A stretch of DNA of 64,000 nucleotides. Source: Anabaena subtropica FACHB-260. GTDB taxonomy: Bacteria; Cyanobacteriota; Cyanobacteriia; Cyanobacteriales; Nostocaceae. Below, in pieces: positions 1 to 8,012 of this stretch (positions are counted from its first letter, which is position 1; each line of letters starts with the position of its first letter). The position numbers and the translations under genes were made by a program. The notes under the pieces are model-generated. The model had not been told where the DNA came from, searched no databases, and was given only the letters and a program-made list of their open reading frames with translations. Location of the stretch: assembly GCF_014697105.1 (NCBI RefSeq), contig NZ_JACJRF010000002.1, forward strand, positions 62,001 to 126,000, read 5' to 3'.

Positions 1-601
1 GTATCGTTTGCTACTACGTTCCGATAATGCTGACCAAAGATTGACACCCTTGGGACGGGAAATTGGCTTAATAGACGATCGCCGTTGGCAAATGTTTACC
101 CGTAAACAAGAACAGATTACAGGTGAAAAAGAACGCCTACACGCTACTAGAGTCAAAGAAAATGATGAAGTAGGGAAAGCGATCGCATCTAATACCCAAC
201 AAGCCATCAAAGGTTCAATTACCTTGGCTGATTTACTGCGTCGTCCTGGTTTCCATTACCTAGACCTCGACAAGTACGGCTTAGGCAATCCCAGTCTGAC
301 CAAAGCAGAAAGAGAAGGCGCAGAAATAGATATTAAATATTCTGGCTATCTCGCCAGACAACAAAGCCAAATCGAACAAATTGCCCGTCAAGCCAACCGC
401 CAGTTACCGGGAGATTTGGATTACACAAAAATTGATACCCTATCCAAAGAAGCACGGGAAAAACTGAGTAAAGTCAAACCCCTGACCATTGGTCAAGCTG
501 CTCGCATTGGTGGGGTGAATCCAGCCGATATTAACGCCTTATTAATTTATTTAGAATTACGTCAAACCAAGCACCAGTCAGGGTTAGCAGCTTTACCTTA
601 A
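1..601 (+). CDS. mnmG: tRNA uridine-5-carboxymethylaminomethylation enzyme MnmG (GidA), C-terminal part
   Basis: The reading frame is open from the first base, so this is the 3' third of a gene starting upstream of the window; about 199 residues are visible. The visible start [15 protein letters not shown] matches the conserved YRLxLRxDNAxxRLT segment of MnmG, and the region near residue 170 ([19 protein letters not shown]) is the C-terminal helical domain that contacts MnmE and tRNA. With MnmE, MnmG adds a carboxymethylaminomethyl group to U34 of certain tRNAs, using FAD and methylene-tetrahydrofolate. The FAD-binding Rossmann part lies outside the window. The frame ends at TAA 599-601 and looks intact. 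Confidence 0.93.
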   Translation, partial: YRLLLRSDNADQRLTPLGREIGLIDDRRWQMFTRKQEQITGEKERLHATRVKENDEVGKAIASNTQQAIKGSITLADLLRRPGFHYLDLDKYGLGNPSLTKAEREGAEIDIKYSGYLARQQSQIEQIARQANRQLPGDLDYTKIDTLSKEAREKLSKVKPLTIGQAARIGGVNPADINALLIYLELRQTKHQSGLAALP

Positions 602-924
602 CTTCATCTTCATCAAGGGTGAGTATAGTAGAGGGGGAGATGGGTATGATAGATGACAAGAATCCAGAACTGGCATCGTCAACTGATCCCCAGTTTTACG
701 TTGGATTTAATACAATTAGGGTTTTCCCATGAGAACAAAAATCAATGATTTGGACAAAGGGTATAGGGGTATAGGGGTGTAGGGGTTCAAAACCTTTCTA
801 CCCTGAAACTCTTACACCTTCCCGAAATGAAGAGTCTCATTGTGCAAATCCTCACATATTTTAAAAATCCTGATTCCCAGGTAGTAGGGGCGGCGTGGCC
901 CCATCCTGGCAGCTACTACCCAAA
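602..924. other. Intergenic region with G-rich tandem repeat
   Basis: No convincing gene. Around 759-786 there is a short G-rich tandem repeat based on TATAGGGG/TGTAGGGG, a type of low-complexity repeat common between genes in Nostocales. A promoter for the downstream membrane protein presumably lies here, but I see no clear box. Confidence 0.5.
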
Positions 925-2301
925 ATGCTTATGTTACAAGAAGTTAGCACCCATCTCATTATTCCAGAACCATCAGAAGACCTGATTGTTAACGAGCCTT
1001 GGTCAATAGAATTTTACGCCGATGGCTTGATGGATGAACTTTTTGCTGATATCGACGAGATTCTGGATGTGAATCTGCCTCACCTTACTAACAGACGAGG
1101 TAGACAAATACGCCAAGCATCTCCAGTCAGTAGGATGAAAGAAACCGTTGCCAGCGATTGGTTCCATAATTCAAGCAACCCTTCCCATCAACAAACTATA
1201 GAATATGAACGTCTGCAAACATTAGATGTACAGCAGATTGTTTTACCAAACACACTCAACCGGACTGTACAGACTGTAGGCCCCTTAACAACTAGACAAG
1301 GGGGGAAAGTTGTAGTTGATACTCAATCTTTCAAACCAGTTACGAGAATCCGTCAGCAAGCTCAAATGACGTTGGGCAAACTGCTGATTGTAGGGACAAG
1401 TATTGGTGTGGCGATCGCAGGTGTACTATACATAGTGCAGTCTGGTGTATTAGTTCTGCTCACTTCTAGACTCACCCAAGCAAATATTTATGTGCCGCAA
1501 ACTCCATTGCTGACTCAACCCGATGTTAAGGGAGAGTTAGCTAACTATATGCTAGGAGCATTGGCAGTTATAGATAAATCCAATATCAGGAATCAGCCAC
1601 AAGTCCGTTCAGAAGTTAGCAACAGGGTGAGTTATAACCCCACAGCCCAGACATTAAATAACAATCAGCAGCCTCTAGGTAATCTACCGTCTCCCCTCAC
1701 AGCTAACAATACATCACCAGTGCCTAGCCGTCCCAACGTTGTTGAGCGTATTTATATTCCCGTTTATCAAGCGCCTTTGCCGATGCGCTATGCACCGCCG
1801 CCAATTCCTGGGGTTGCATCGCCTAATTCTTCACCATCTCCATCCAATGTAGTGAACAATACCTTAAATCAGGTGCAACCAGCAGCCAACCCAGCAACTG
1901 TGAATATGTTAACTGCGGCTGTGCGCCCAGATATGAAACCCGTAGCTGTACGCAATGCACCAATCAATGTCCAGCCATCACCTAAATTACTCCCAACATT
2001 GCCAGTTGTCCCATTTGGTGCGAGCCTACCAAAACAACTTAATAGTGGTGGAGACGCTGTACCTGTAGCATCACTTACAGTTAACTCGGCTGCACCTGCT
2101 CCTACCCACACCTTAGAAGGTTTATTAGAATTAGGTAATAAATCTGTGGCTTTATTTCAAGTGAATGGTGCTAGTCGTCGCGTCAGCGTCGGTGAAACTA
2201 TTGGCGCTAGTGGTTGGACTCTTGTTGATGTCAATAACGGTGAAGCTATTGTTAGGCGTAATGGTGAAGTGCGATCTATTTATGCTGGGCAAAAGTTGTA
2301 A
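925..2301 (+). CDS. Membrane-anchored proline-rich envelope protein, function unknown
   Basis: I chose ATG 925; the frame can be extended to a GTG at 895, and ATG 931 is also possible. The protein (about 458 residues) has an N-terminal cytoplasmic part of about 150 residues, one membrane segment (LLIVGTSIGVAIAGVLYIV), and a long low-complexity linker rich in Pro, Asn, Ser and Val. The C-terminal domain of about 65 residues, starting near LEGLLELGNKSVALF and ending RSIYAGQKL, resembles the small periplasmic beta domains of PilP/GspC-type pilus or secretion proteins. That resemblance is inference only. The architecture suggests a bitopic protein spanning the periplasm and presenting its C-terminal domain to an outer-membrane partner. 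Confidence 0.7.
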   Translation: MLMLQEVSTHLIIPEPSEDLIVNEPWSIEFYADGLMDELFADIDEILDVNLPHLTNRRGRQIRQASPVSRMKETVASDWFHNSSNPSHQQTIEYERLQTLDVQQIVLPNTLNRTVQTVGPLTTRQGGKVVVDTQSFKPVTRIRQQAQMTLGKLLIVGTSIGVAIAGVLYIVQSGVLVLLTSRLTQANIYVPQTPLLTQPDVKGELANYMLGALAVIDKSNIRNQPQVRSEVSNRVSYNPTAQTLNNNQQPLGNLPSPLTANNTSPVPSRPNVVERIYIPVYQAPLPMRYAPPPIPGVASPNSSPSPSNVVNNTLNQVQPAANPATVNMLTAAVRPDMKPVAVRNAPINVQPSPKLLPTLPVVPFGASLPKQLNSGGDAVPVASLTVNSAAPAPTHTLEGLLELGNKSVALFQVNGASRRVSVGETIGASGWTLVDVNNGEAIVRRNGEVRSIYAGQKL

Positions 2302-2534
2302 TGTAGATAGTAGCGGTTTTCAATTGGGTGCAATACATACCAACATTATTGGCTTATTGACTGGGATAATTCTGATGATTTATCTCACTCAGAGACGCAC
2401 AGAGAATAAAAACTCCATCCAAAAGGGGGTGGAGTTATGTCAGTGGTCAGTGGTAAAGATGTTTTAAAACTACTCATAAGGGGATAGAGTATTAGACTTT
2501 CATCCAAAGCAACTGACAACTGACACTAGATTTC

Positions 2535-2756
2535 TTAATTTTGAACTGGTGTGACTAGTTCAACTAAAGCATCACCTTGAAACCTGACTACGCATGACAC
2601 TAAACAGCCACGATAATATTCAGTTGTAAATACTGAAAGCGTGATATTGGTCTGATCCGGATCTAGAATTTGTTTCACCTTGCAGATTTGTCTTTTATTC
2701 TTGCAGTAGGCAACGATGCGATCGCCGGCTTTAATATCCAACGCTTTAATTTTCAA
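2535..2756 (-). CDS. Small conserved-looking hypothetical protein, 73 aa
   Basis: A 73-residue frame starting at ATG (MKIKALDIKAGDRIVAYCKN) with balanced amino-acid composition. It appears to be a small beta-rich fold (KAGDRI, YCKNKRQICKVKQI, LVSCVVRFQGDALVELV). The pattern 'KxGDRIxxY' is typical of small SH3-like or KOW-like proteins, but I cannot name a family. It is convergent with the upstream envelope protein, and the gap between them holds copies of the short repeat AACTGACAACTGACAC. Coding is likely because the frame is uninterrupted and the composition protein-like, but the short length limits certainty. Confidence 0.55.
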   Translation of the reverse strand: MKIKALDIKAGDRIVAYCKNKRQICKVKQILDPDQTNITLSVFTTEYYRGCLVSCVVRFQGDALVELVTPVQN

Positions 2757-3259
2757 TTTTCACCCAACCTCTTCAATAAATTGACTTAGCTAAAAACCAT
2801 AAAAATCTAGCAATATAGATTCCTAGCTATCTCTTCCAAAGAATTATTCTTGGTTAATCCCAAGCATTCAGAGGTGATACTTAATACTTCTTGATTCAAA
2901 TGCTTTAGCATTAATAAAAAAGTAAAAGCTTGCTGACGATAAAAACAAAATTTACGTCAAAACTTTATTCTTACCCTCTAAAATTTTAGCACGAAATTTA
3001 AAATTTTGTAGAAAAGTTAATGACTGGAAAATCATGGGGGTTGAGAGTTCATACTCATGACTAATTTAGTCTAATAAATCCTATTCTTACTGAGCTACGT
3101 GAGAATTTATTCACGATTTTGTAACCAAATGCTCACTAACACGAGATAATAAAAAATCCTTACCACCCTCAGCTGTAATACCATTGCTCATGCTTTGGCT
3201 TGGCTTACATAATTGATACCACAGCCACAGGGTAAGTCCGCAAGCTGCGTTTAATTAAG
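2757..3259. other. AT-rich intergenic region upstream of the GH15-like gene
   Basis: About 500 bases, AT-rich, without a supported gene. It separates a minus-strand small gene from the plus-strand GH15-like gene, so it should carry divergent promoters. I could not identify a specific operator. Confidence 0.5.
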
Positions 3260-6200
3260 ATGATGAAAACAGCCACTGAATTACAAGCTCGACTGGAACA
3301 TTACTACCAGCAAATCAAAACTGTGATTTTGACACGTCAAAATCCCATCACTGGTTTGCTACCTGCAAGTACAGCAATCACTGCTCACGGTGATTATACA
3401 GATGCGTGGGTAAGAGATAATGTTTACAGCATTTTGGGAGTTTGGGGTTTAGCCCTGGCATACCGCAAGCTTGATGAAGATCAGGGGCGTACTTATGAAT
3501 TGGAACACAGCGTTATCAAATTAATGCGTGGGTTGCTGTTTGCGATGATGCGACAGGCGCACAAAGTAGAACAGTTTAAACAAACTCAGTCACCTTTGGA
3601 TGGTTTACACGCCAAATACAACACAGCCACAGGTGATATCGTTGTTGGTGATGATGAATGGGGACATTTGCAACTAGATGCCACATCCATATTTTTGTTG
3701 ATGCTGGCACAGATGACTGCTTCAGGATTGCAGATCATCTACAGTATTGATGAAGTCAACTTTGTCCAGAATTTGGTTTATTACATCGGCCGGGCTTACC
3801 GTACACCCGATTATGGTATTTGGGAACGGGGTAATAAAATCAATCATGGTAATGCTGAGTTAAACGCCAGTTCTGTAGGGATGGCAAAAGCAGCCTTAGA
3901 AGCCATGAACGAACTGGATTTGTTCGGCGTGCGGGGTAGTCAAGCATCAGTAATTCACGTACTGCCAGATGAAATCGCTCGGACTCGCAGTACTTTAGAA
4001 TCATTATTACCGAGAGAATCTGCTTCTAAGGAAATTGACGCAGCATTGTTAAGTATTATTAGCTATCCGGCTTTTGCTGTTGAAGATGTGCAGTTGAGAG
4101 AACGCACCCTCAACGAGATTGTTAACAAACTCCAAGGTAAATACGGTTGCAAACGCTTTTTGCGTGATGGACACCAAACGGTTTTAGAAGACACTCAGCG
4201 TCTGCATTACGAACCTTGGGAACTGAAACAATTTGAGCATATCGAATGTGAATGGCCGTTATTTTTTACTTATTTAGCCCTAGATGGGTTGTTTAGTGGT
4301 GATCAAAAACAAGCTCAATTTTACCAAGAGCGTTTAGAAGCCTTGTTGATTGAGCGTGATGGGCTACATTTTTTACCAGAACTATATTATGTCCCTGCGG
4401 AAAATGTCGAAGCTGAAAAGTTAGCCCCCCAAACTCAACCCCGTTTACCCAATGAAAATATCCCCTTAGTGTGGGCGCAGAGTTTGTATTATCTTGGTCG
4501 AATGTTGAGTGAGGGGTTATTAGCCGTTGGTGATATTGACCCTTTAGGTAGACACTTATCTGTAGGTAAAAAACGCGAAGCTTTAGTACAAATTGCCTTG
4601 TTAGCAGAAGACGAGGATTTGCAAGCAGAATTAGCAGTTCATGGGATTGAAACCCAAACACCAAAACAATTAGCACCGATTCAAGTCAGACAAGCTGGTG
4701 AACTTTCAACTATTTATACTCAAATTGGTCGCAATGATAAACTTGGTTTAACAGGTCGTCCAGTCCGAAGGTTGCGGAGTTTGACTACATCGAGAGTTTT
4801 CCGCCTCCGGGGTGAGACAATTGTCTTTTTACCTTCATTTTTAGATTCTCAGCAATTCTACTTAACACTTGATTACCATTTTCTGTTAGATCAAATCAGA
4901 AGTGAACTTGCGTATATCCAAAAGTATTGGAGTGATTTAGGTCGTCCTATCCTCACTTTAATGTTGACTCATACCATGTTGGATACTGGTTCTCAGGCAT
5001 TACTAGAACTGATGCAGGAACTGAAAGATGGTGTATGCAATGGTGTAGCAGTAAAATTAGGACGATTAAATCAACTGATGCTGACAGGGGCAATTCAGAG
5101 GATTGATTTTCTTCAGGATGTGAAATTTTACCAGTCGGCAGTCCAAGATGCCGCCAAACGTTGTTATTACCTAGCTTATCATCCAGGAAAAAACTGGCCT
5201 TTGGAACATATCCAAGAATTCCAGATGGAATATGAAACTAACTTGGGTTTATTGCTTTCATCTTTGCGTGCATCGGAAAATTTATATGAGCAAATTGAGT
5301 TATTGCAGACTTTGACTCGTTTGCAGGGATTGGAGTTTGATACAGGATTTGGCAAGCCAGATCAACGAGTTACGGTAGGCGATTTACTTGATGAAGTGTA
5401 CACCAAAGCCGGAGAGTTTGGTTTTTGGGCAGTAGTCCGGCGGGCGGCTGGTTTGCGTCAGATGGTTGATATTGGCTTGTCTGATGCAGTGACGAGTATT
5501 TTGATTAGAGGTAAGCAAATTGCAGTAGGTAGGGCTTATAGTGAAGCGTCGCTGATTTCAGTGCCGATACCCCACTATGAAATTGCCGAGAAAATTAATA
5601 ACTTCTGTCGTGAGGATATCCGCGATCGCGTCCTGACGCAAGAAGTCCTGATCTATCTCGGTATCCTTATCAGATCAGAACCCGAATCCTTTCAAGGACT
5701 ACTCACCCTGAGAGTCGGCTATCTCATCCTCTTAATTACCAGCGAACTAGCCCAAGAGTTACAAGTCACCCAAGATGAAGCCTACGAACGCTTGATGGAA
5801 CTTGCACCAGTGGAAGTCAAGACGCGATTAAATCAAGTATTAACAGCTTATCCGGGTATGAGTAACCTATTGCGTCAGCAGGAATCACTGCACGTCAAGC
5901 AAAAAGAAAGTGATATTGATTGGGTAATACTACCTGGTATTAGCGAAGAAATGGAAATTCCTCTCGGTGGTTGGCGACGCTTCCGCCAAGCCGAAGGCGC
6001 ATTAAACCGCGTCCCGAAAAATTTCTTTCAGCAAGTTTGGCTAATTATGGAACATTGCAAAGGGTTAGTAATTGGCGATAAGTTAGAACGGCGGAATCGT
6101 TTAGATAGTGATGTGATGCTATCAGAAATGACTCCCGGTGAAAAGAATTTTGCCCTCCGTGTTGAGCATCTGTTAAATAAAATCGACGCGCCAGAATATC

Positions 6201-6463
6201 GCCAAGTTAACATTGAAGCATTAATGGAACTAGCGGCGATCGCTTCCAGCAATCCCAAACTGCAAATCGAAGAATACATAGTATTAGATGTATTGATCGG
6301 TCATGCAGTCCGCCTGGCGTGGTTAGAACACAATCCCGAACGTGGCGATCGCTATGATGAAGATAAAGCTAGTGCCTGGCGATCTTTCTACAATACTTCC
6401 CCCAAAGAATGCGCTACCTATATTCTCAAAGCCTTTAAGTTCTTAACTGAGTTTGTTAAGTAA
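3260..6463 (+). CDS. Large GH15-related (glucoamylase / phosphorylase-kinase alpha-like) protein
   Basis: 1067 residues from ATG 3260 (a second ATG follows directly). The N-terminal half has features of the alpha/alpha-barrel GH15 and phosphorylase kinase alpha/beta family. TAHGDYTDAWVRDNVYSILG near residue 45 is the DYxDxWVRDNVY signature, followed by DDEWGHLQLDATSIFL and ELNASSVGMAKAAL. Cyanobacteria carry similar proteins of about this length, annotated as glycoside hydrolase 15-related. The C-terminal half is helical and lacks motifs I recognise. A glucan-related role (glycogen metabolism or regulation) is inferred from the family; substrate and catalytic activity are not established from sequence. 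It stands alone as a single transcription unit. Confidence 0.8.
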   Translation: MMKTATELQARLEHYYQQIKTVILTRQNPITGLLPASTAITAHGDYTDAWVRDNVYSILGVWGLALAYRKLDEDQGRTYELEHSVIKLMRGLLFAMMRQAHKVEQFKQTQSPLDGLHAKYNTATGDIVVGDDEWGHLQLDATSIFLLMLAQMTASGLQIIYSIDEVNFVQNLVYYIGRAYRTPDYGIWERGNKINHGNAELNASSVGMAKAALEAMNELDLFGVRGSQASVIHVLPDEIARTRSTLESLLPRESASKEIDAALLSIISYPAFAVEDVQLRERTLNEIVNKLQGKYGCKRFLRDGHQTVLEDTQRLHYEPWELKQFEHIECEWPLFFTYLALDGLFSGDQKQAQFYQERLEALLIERDGLHFLPELYYVPAENVEAEKLAPQTQPRLPNENIPLVWAQSLYYLGRMLSEGLLAVGDIDPLGRHLSVGKKREALVQIALLAEDEDLQAELAVHGIETQTPKQLAPIQVRQAGELSTIYTQIGRNDKLGLTGRPVRRLRSLTTSRVFRLRGETIVFLPSFLDSQQFYLTLDYHFLLDQIRSELAYIQKYWSDLGRPILTLMLTHTMLDTGSQALLELMQELKDGVCNGVAVKLGRLNQLMLTGAIQRIDFLQDVKFYQSAVQDAAKRCYYLAYHPGKNWPLEHIQEFQMEYETNLGLLLSSLRASENLYEQIELLQTLTRLQGLEFDTGFGKPDQRVTVGDLLDEVYTKAGEFGFWAVVRRAAGLRQMVDIGLSDAVTSILIRGKQIAVGRAYSEASLISVPIPHYEIAEKINNFCREDIRDRVLTQEVLIYLGILIRSEPESFQGLLTLRVGYLILLITSELAQELQVTQDEAYERLMELAPVEVKTRLNQVLTAYPGMSNLLRQQESLHVKQKESDIDWVILPGISEEMEIPLGGWRRFRQAEGALNRVPKNFFQQVWLIMEHCKGLVIGDKLERRNRLDSDVMLSEMTPGEKNFALRVEHLLNKIDAPEYRQVNIEALMELAAIASSNPKLQIEEYIVLDVLIGHAVRLAWLEHNPERGDRYDEDKASAWRSFYNTSPKECATYILKAFKFLTEFVK

Positions 6464-6536
6464 AGTGGGGGTGTAGAGGGAAAAGAGGAAGTCTTTCTCT
6501 AACTTTCTCCCCCTTCCTCCCTACTCCCCTATTTCT

Positions 6537-7160
6537 TCATCTCCCTAACCAAGTCTTGATGATATCTATCAGACTGGAACCACCCCAAGCTAAGGCCATG
6601 AGAATGGAAGTAGTTAAAATTGCTCCCATCACACAAAGAACTAAACCACCTAAACTAATTGCGCCATCGTCTTCTAGTAAACCAAAACCAGTCACGAAAA
6701 TACCCATTGCTGGCAAGGTGTTAGTTCCAGGGATGGGAATCATCATGGAAATTGCCATCAAGGCGATCGCAATACCAATTGTCACCCTACCTGCTAGAGT
6801 AGTACAGATGTATGATAAACGGGGACGAGCGAGCGCTTCAATTCTTTTTAACCAAGGAATCCCGCCTTTCAAGAACTTCTGGACTGTTTGCAGTTCAATC
6901 GGGTGATTCATCATTTTCTGGGGTAGCCAAGGGGTTTTAGCACCAACAATTAGCTGGACTGCTAACAGAAAAATCAGGATACCAAAGGGTACAGAGTAAC
7001 CAGGTGCAGGCACAGGCAAAGCTGATGGCAGAGATAAAATTACCAGCAAAAAGCCAAAAATTCGTTCCCCAGCCAGCAGCAAAATCTCTGCCAAGGTTAC
7101 TTTTGCTGGTCGTTCTTCCTCAAAAAAGTGGCGTTGTAGTTCGTTAGATAACCTAGCCAT
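6537..7160 (-). CDS. ExoD-like exopolysaccharide synthesis membrane protein
   Basis: 207 residues. The sequence matches the ExoD family: an N-terminal soluble helix (LSNELQRHFFEEERPAKVTL), then LAGERIFGFLLVILSLPSALPVPAPGYS, which is the family's glycine/proline-rich first membrane segment, followed by GILIFLLAVQLIVG and further hydrophobic segments. ExoD was described in rhizobia as affecting exopolysaccharide production and alkaline tolerance; the molecular activity is unknown. It is convergent with the GH15-like gene, with about 70 bases of pyrimidine-rich sequence between the two stops. Start ATG 7158-7160 fits the usual family length. Confidence 0.85.
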   Translation of the reverse strand: MARLSNELQRHFFEEERPAKVTLAEILLLAGERIFGFLLVILSLPSALPVPAPGYSVPFGILIFLLAVQLIVGAKTPWLPQKMMNHPIELQTVQKFLKGGIPWLKRIEALARPRLSYICTTLAGRVTIGIAIALMAISMMIPIPGTNTLPAMGIFVTGFGLLEDDGAISLGGLVLCVMGAILTTSILMALAWGGSSLIDIIKTWLGR

Positions 7161-7480
7161 AGATAGTTAAATTTTTCCTTACCTAAATCTGAAACAATTA
7201 ATAAGTAGATTTTTATCCCTCATCTCTTGCCTAAATACCCTTTGTGAGAAGTCCAGGCTGATCACGATAACTCATAAAAGCTTAATTCTAAATTATTTTT
7301 GACTTAAATTAGTGCCAATTTTCTGAAGGGGTGACAACTGTCCTTTTGGGTGATCGCCAGTTGCTCATAGGGGAAACCCCCTAGCGTCCCGCAGATAGAC
7401 ACTACACGAAAATTTGGAATTTTGAACGGGATCTCCCACCCTGACTTTTCACGTTATGTGGAAAAGCTAACGTAAAACCT

Positions 7481-7560
7481 AACCCCCTAACCCCCTTCCC
7501 TGCGTTCGCGCAGCGTGTCGTTCGCGTTAGCGTTGCGTAGCAAAGACAGGGAAGGGGGAA
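7481..7560. repeat. Palindromic repeat unit within the decayed IS
   Basis: CCCCCTTCCCTG (about 7491-7502) faces CAGGGAAGGGGG (about 7547-7558). The spacer is a GC-rich stretch containing nested GTTCGCG/CGCGAAC-like words and GCGTAGC. This hairpin type is scattered through Nostocales genomes. Similar GC-rich words recur in this window near 7815-7870, 15343-15400 and 52950-53000. Confidence 0.55.
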
Positions 7561-7592
7561 AAATTAAAGCCTCTCTCCCTCTTGCTCCTACA

Positions 7593-7802
7593 TTAGATGG
7601 CAAAACTCGACTACAACAAAATCCCTATCCTCCTTCCTCTCTTGCTTGGGTTACTTGGATTATTGCTCGACTTGGTGGCTGGTCTGGTTACAAGTCTCAA
7701 AAACCTCCTGGTATTACTACTTTGGTTCGCGGTCTTGAGCAATTTGAATCCACTTTTTTTGGCTGGAAACTCGCTCTGGGCAAACTTGTGTGTACACCGT
7801 AG
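7593..7802 (+). pseudogene. IS4/Tn5-type transposase C-terminal remnant
   Basis: In this frame the residues near 7635-7790 read SLAWVTWIIARLGGWSGY then KSQKPPGITTLVRGLEQFE. This matches the C-terminal segment of Tn5-like IS4-family transposases, usually WxxARLGGWxGYxxxRPPG followed by xLxxGLxRF. The DDE catalytic core and the N-terminus are missing, so the protein cannot be active. It sits inside the 15-bp inverted repeats at 7439 and 7905 and points towards the right end. Confidence 0.7.
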
Positions 7803-7946
7803 CCGACGCGGGGAGAGGTACTCTACGAGAAGCGCTGAGTGCAAAGCACACGCTACGCGAACGCTCTATGGAGAGGGGTTTTCCAGATCCCGTGAAAAGT
7901 CAGGGCGATGACTCGCTATGAATTTGCTGCCGGATTAAATGCTTAG

Positions 7947-7976
7947 GAGGCAAAAGGGTTTTCAACCTTTTGTCTC
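7947..7976. terminator. Hairpin downstream of the YdeP-like gene
   Basis: GAG-g-CAAAAGG and CCTTTTG-t-CTC flank an 8-nt loop. On the plus strand the stem is followed by a T-rich stretch (TTTATTATTATTTTTC). It lies between the IS remnant and the 3' end of the minus-strand oxidoreductase. The lack of a T-run on the minus-strand side makes a terminator for that gene doubtful. Confidence 0.35.
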
Positions 7977-8012
7977 TTTATTATTATTTTTCAAATCAGT
8001 TAAAATATCGTC

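Larger units (their letters stand above)
7439..7905. mobile_element. Decayed insertion sequence with perfect 15-bp terminal inverted repeats
   Basis: CCCTGACTTTTCACG at 7439-7453 is repeated in inverted orientation (CGTGAAAAGTCAGGG) at 7891-7905. Between the ends lies a fragment of an IS4/Tn5-type transposase C-terminus (7593-7802), plus palindromic GC-rich repeats of the kind scattered through Nostoc genomes. The unit of 467 bp is too short for a full transposase, so it is a deletion derivative that has kept both ends. No clear target-site duplication is visible. Confidence 0.72.

Noticed and set aside
1869-2111. Antisense ORF within the proline-rich envelope protein
   Set aside because: It comes from the low-complexity linker on the other strand and has no supporting features.
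7597-7911. Second-frame ORF across the IS remnant
   Set aside because: Only the frame with the WxxARLGGWxGY pattern is similar to a transposase; this one is a shadow.
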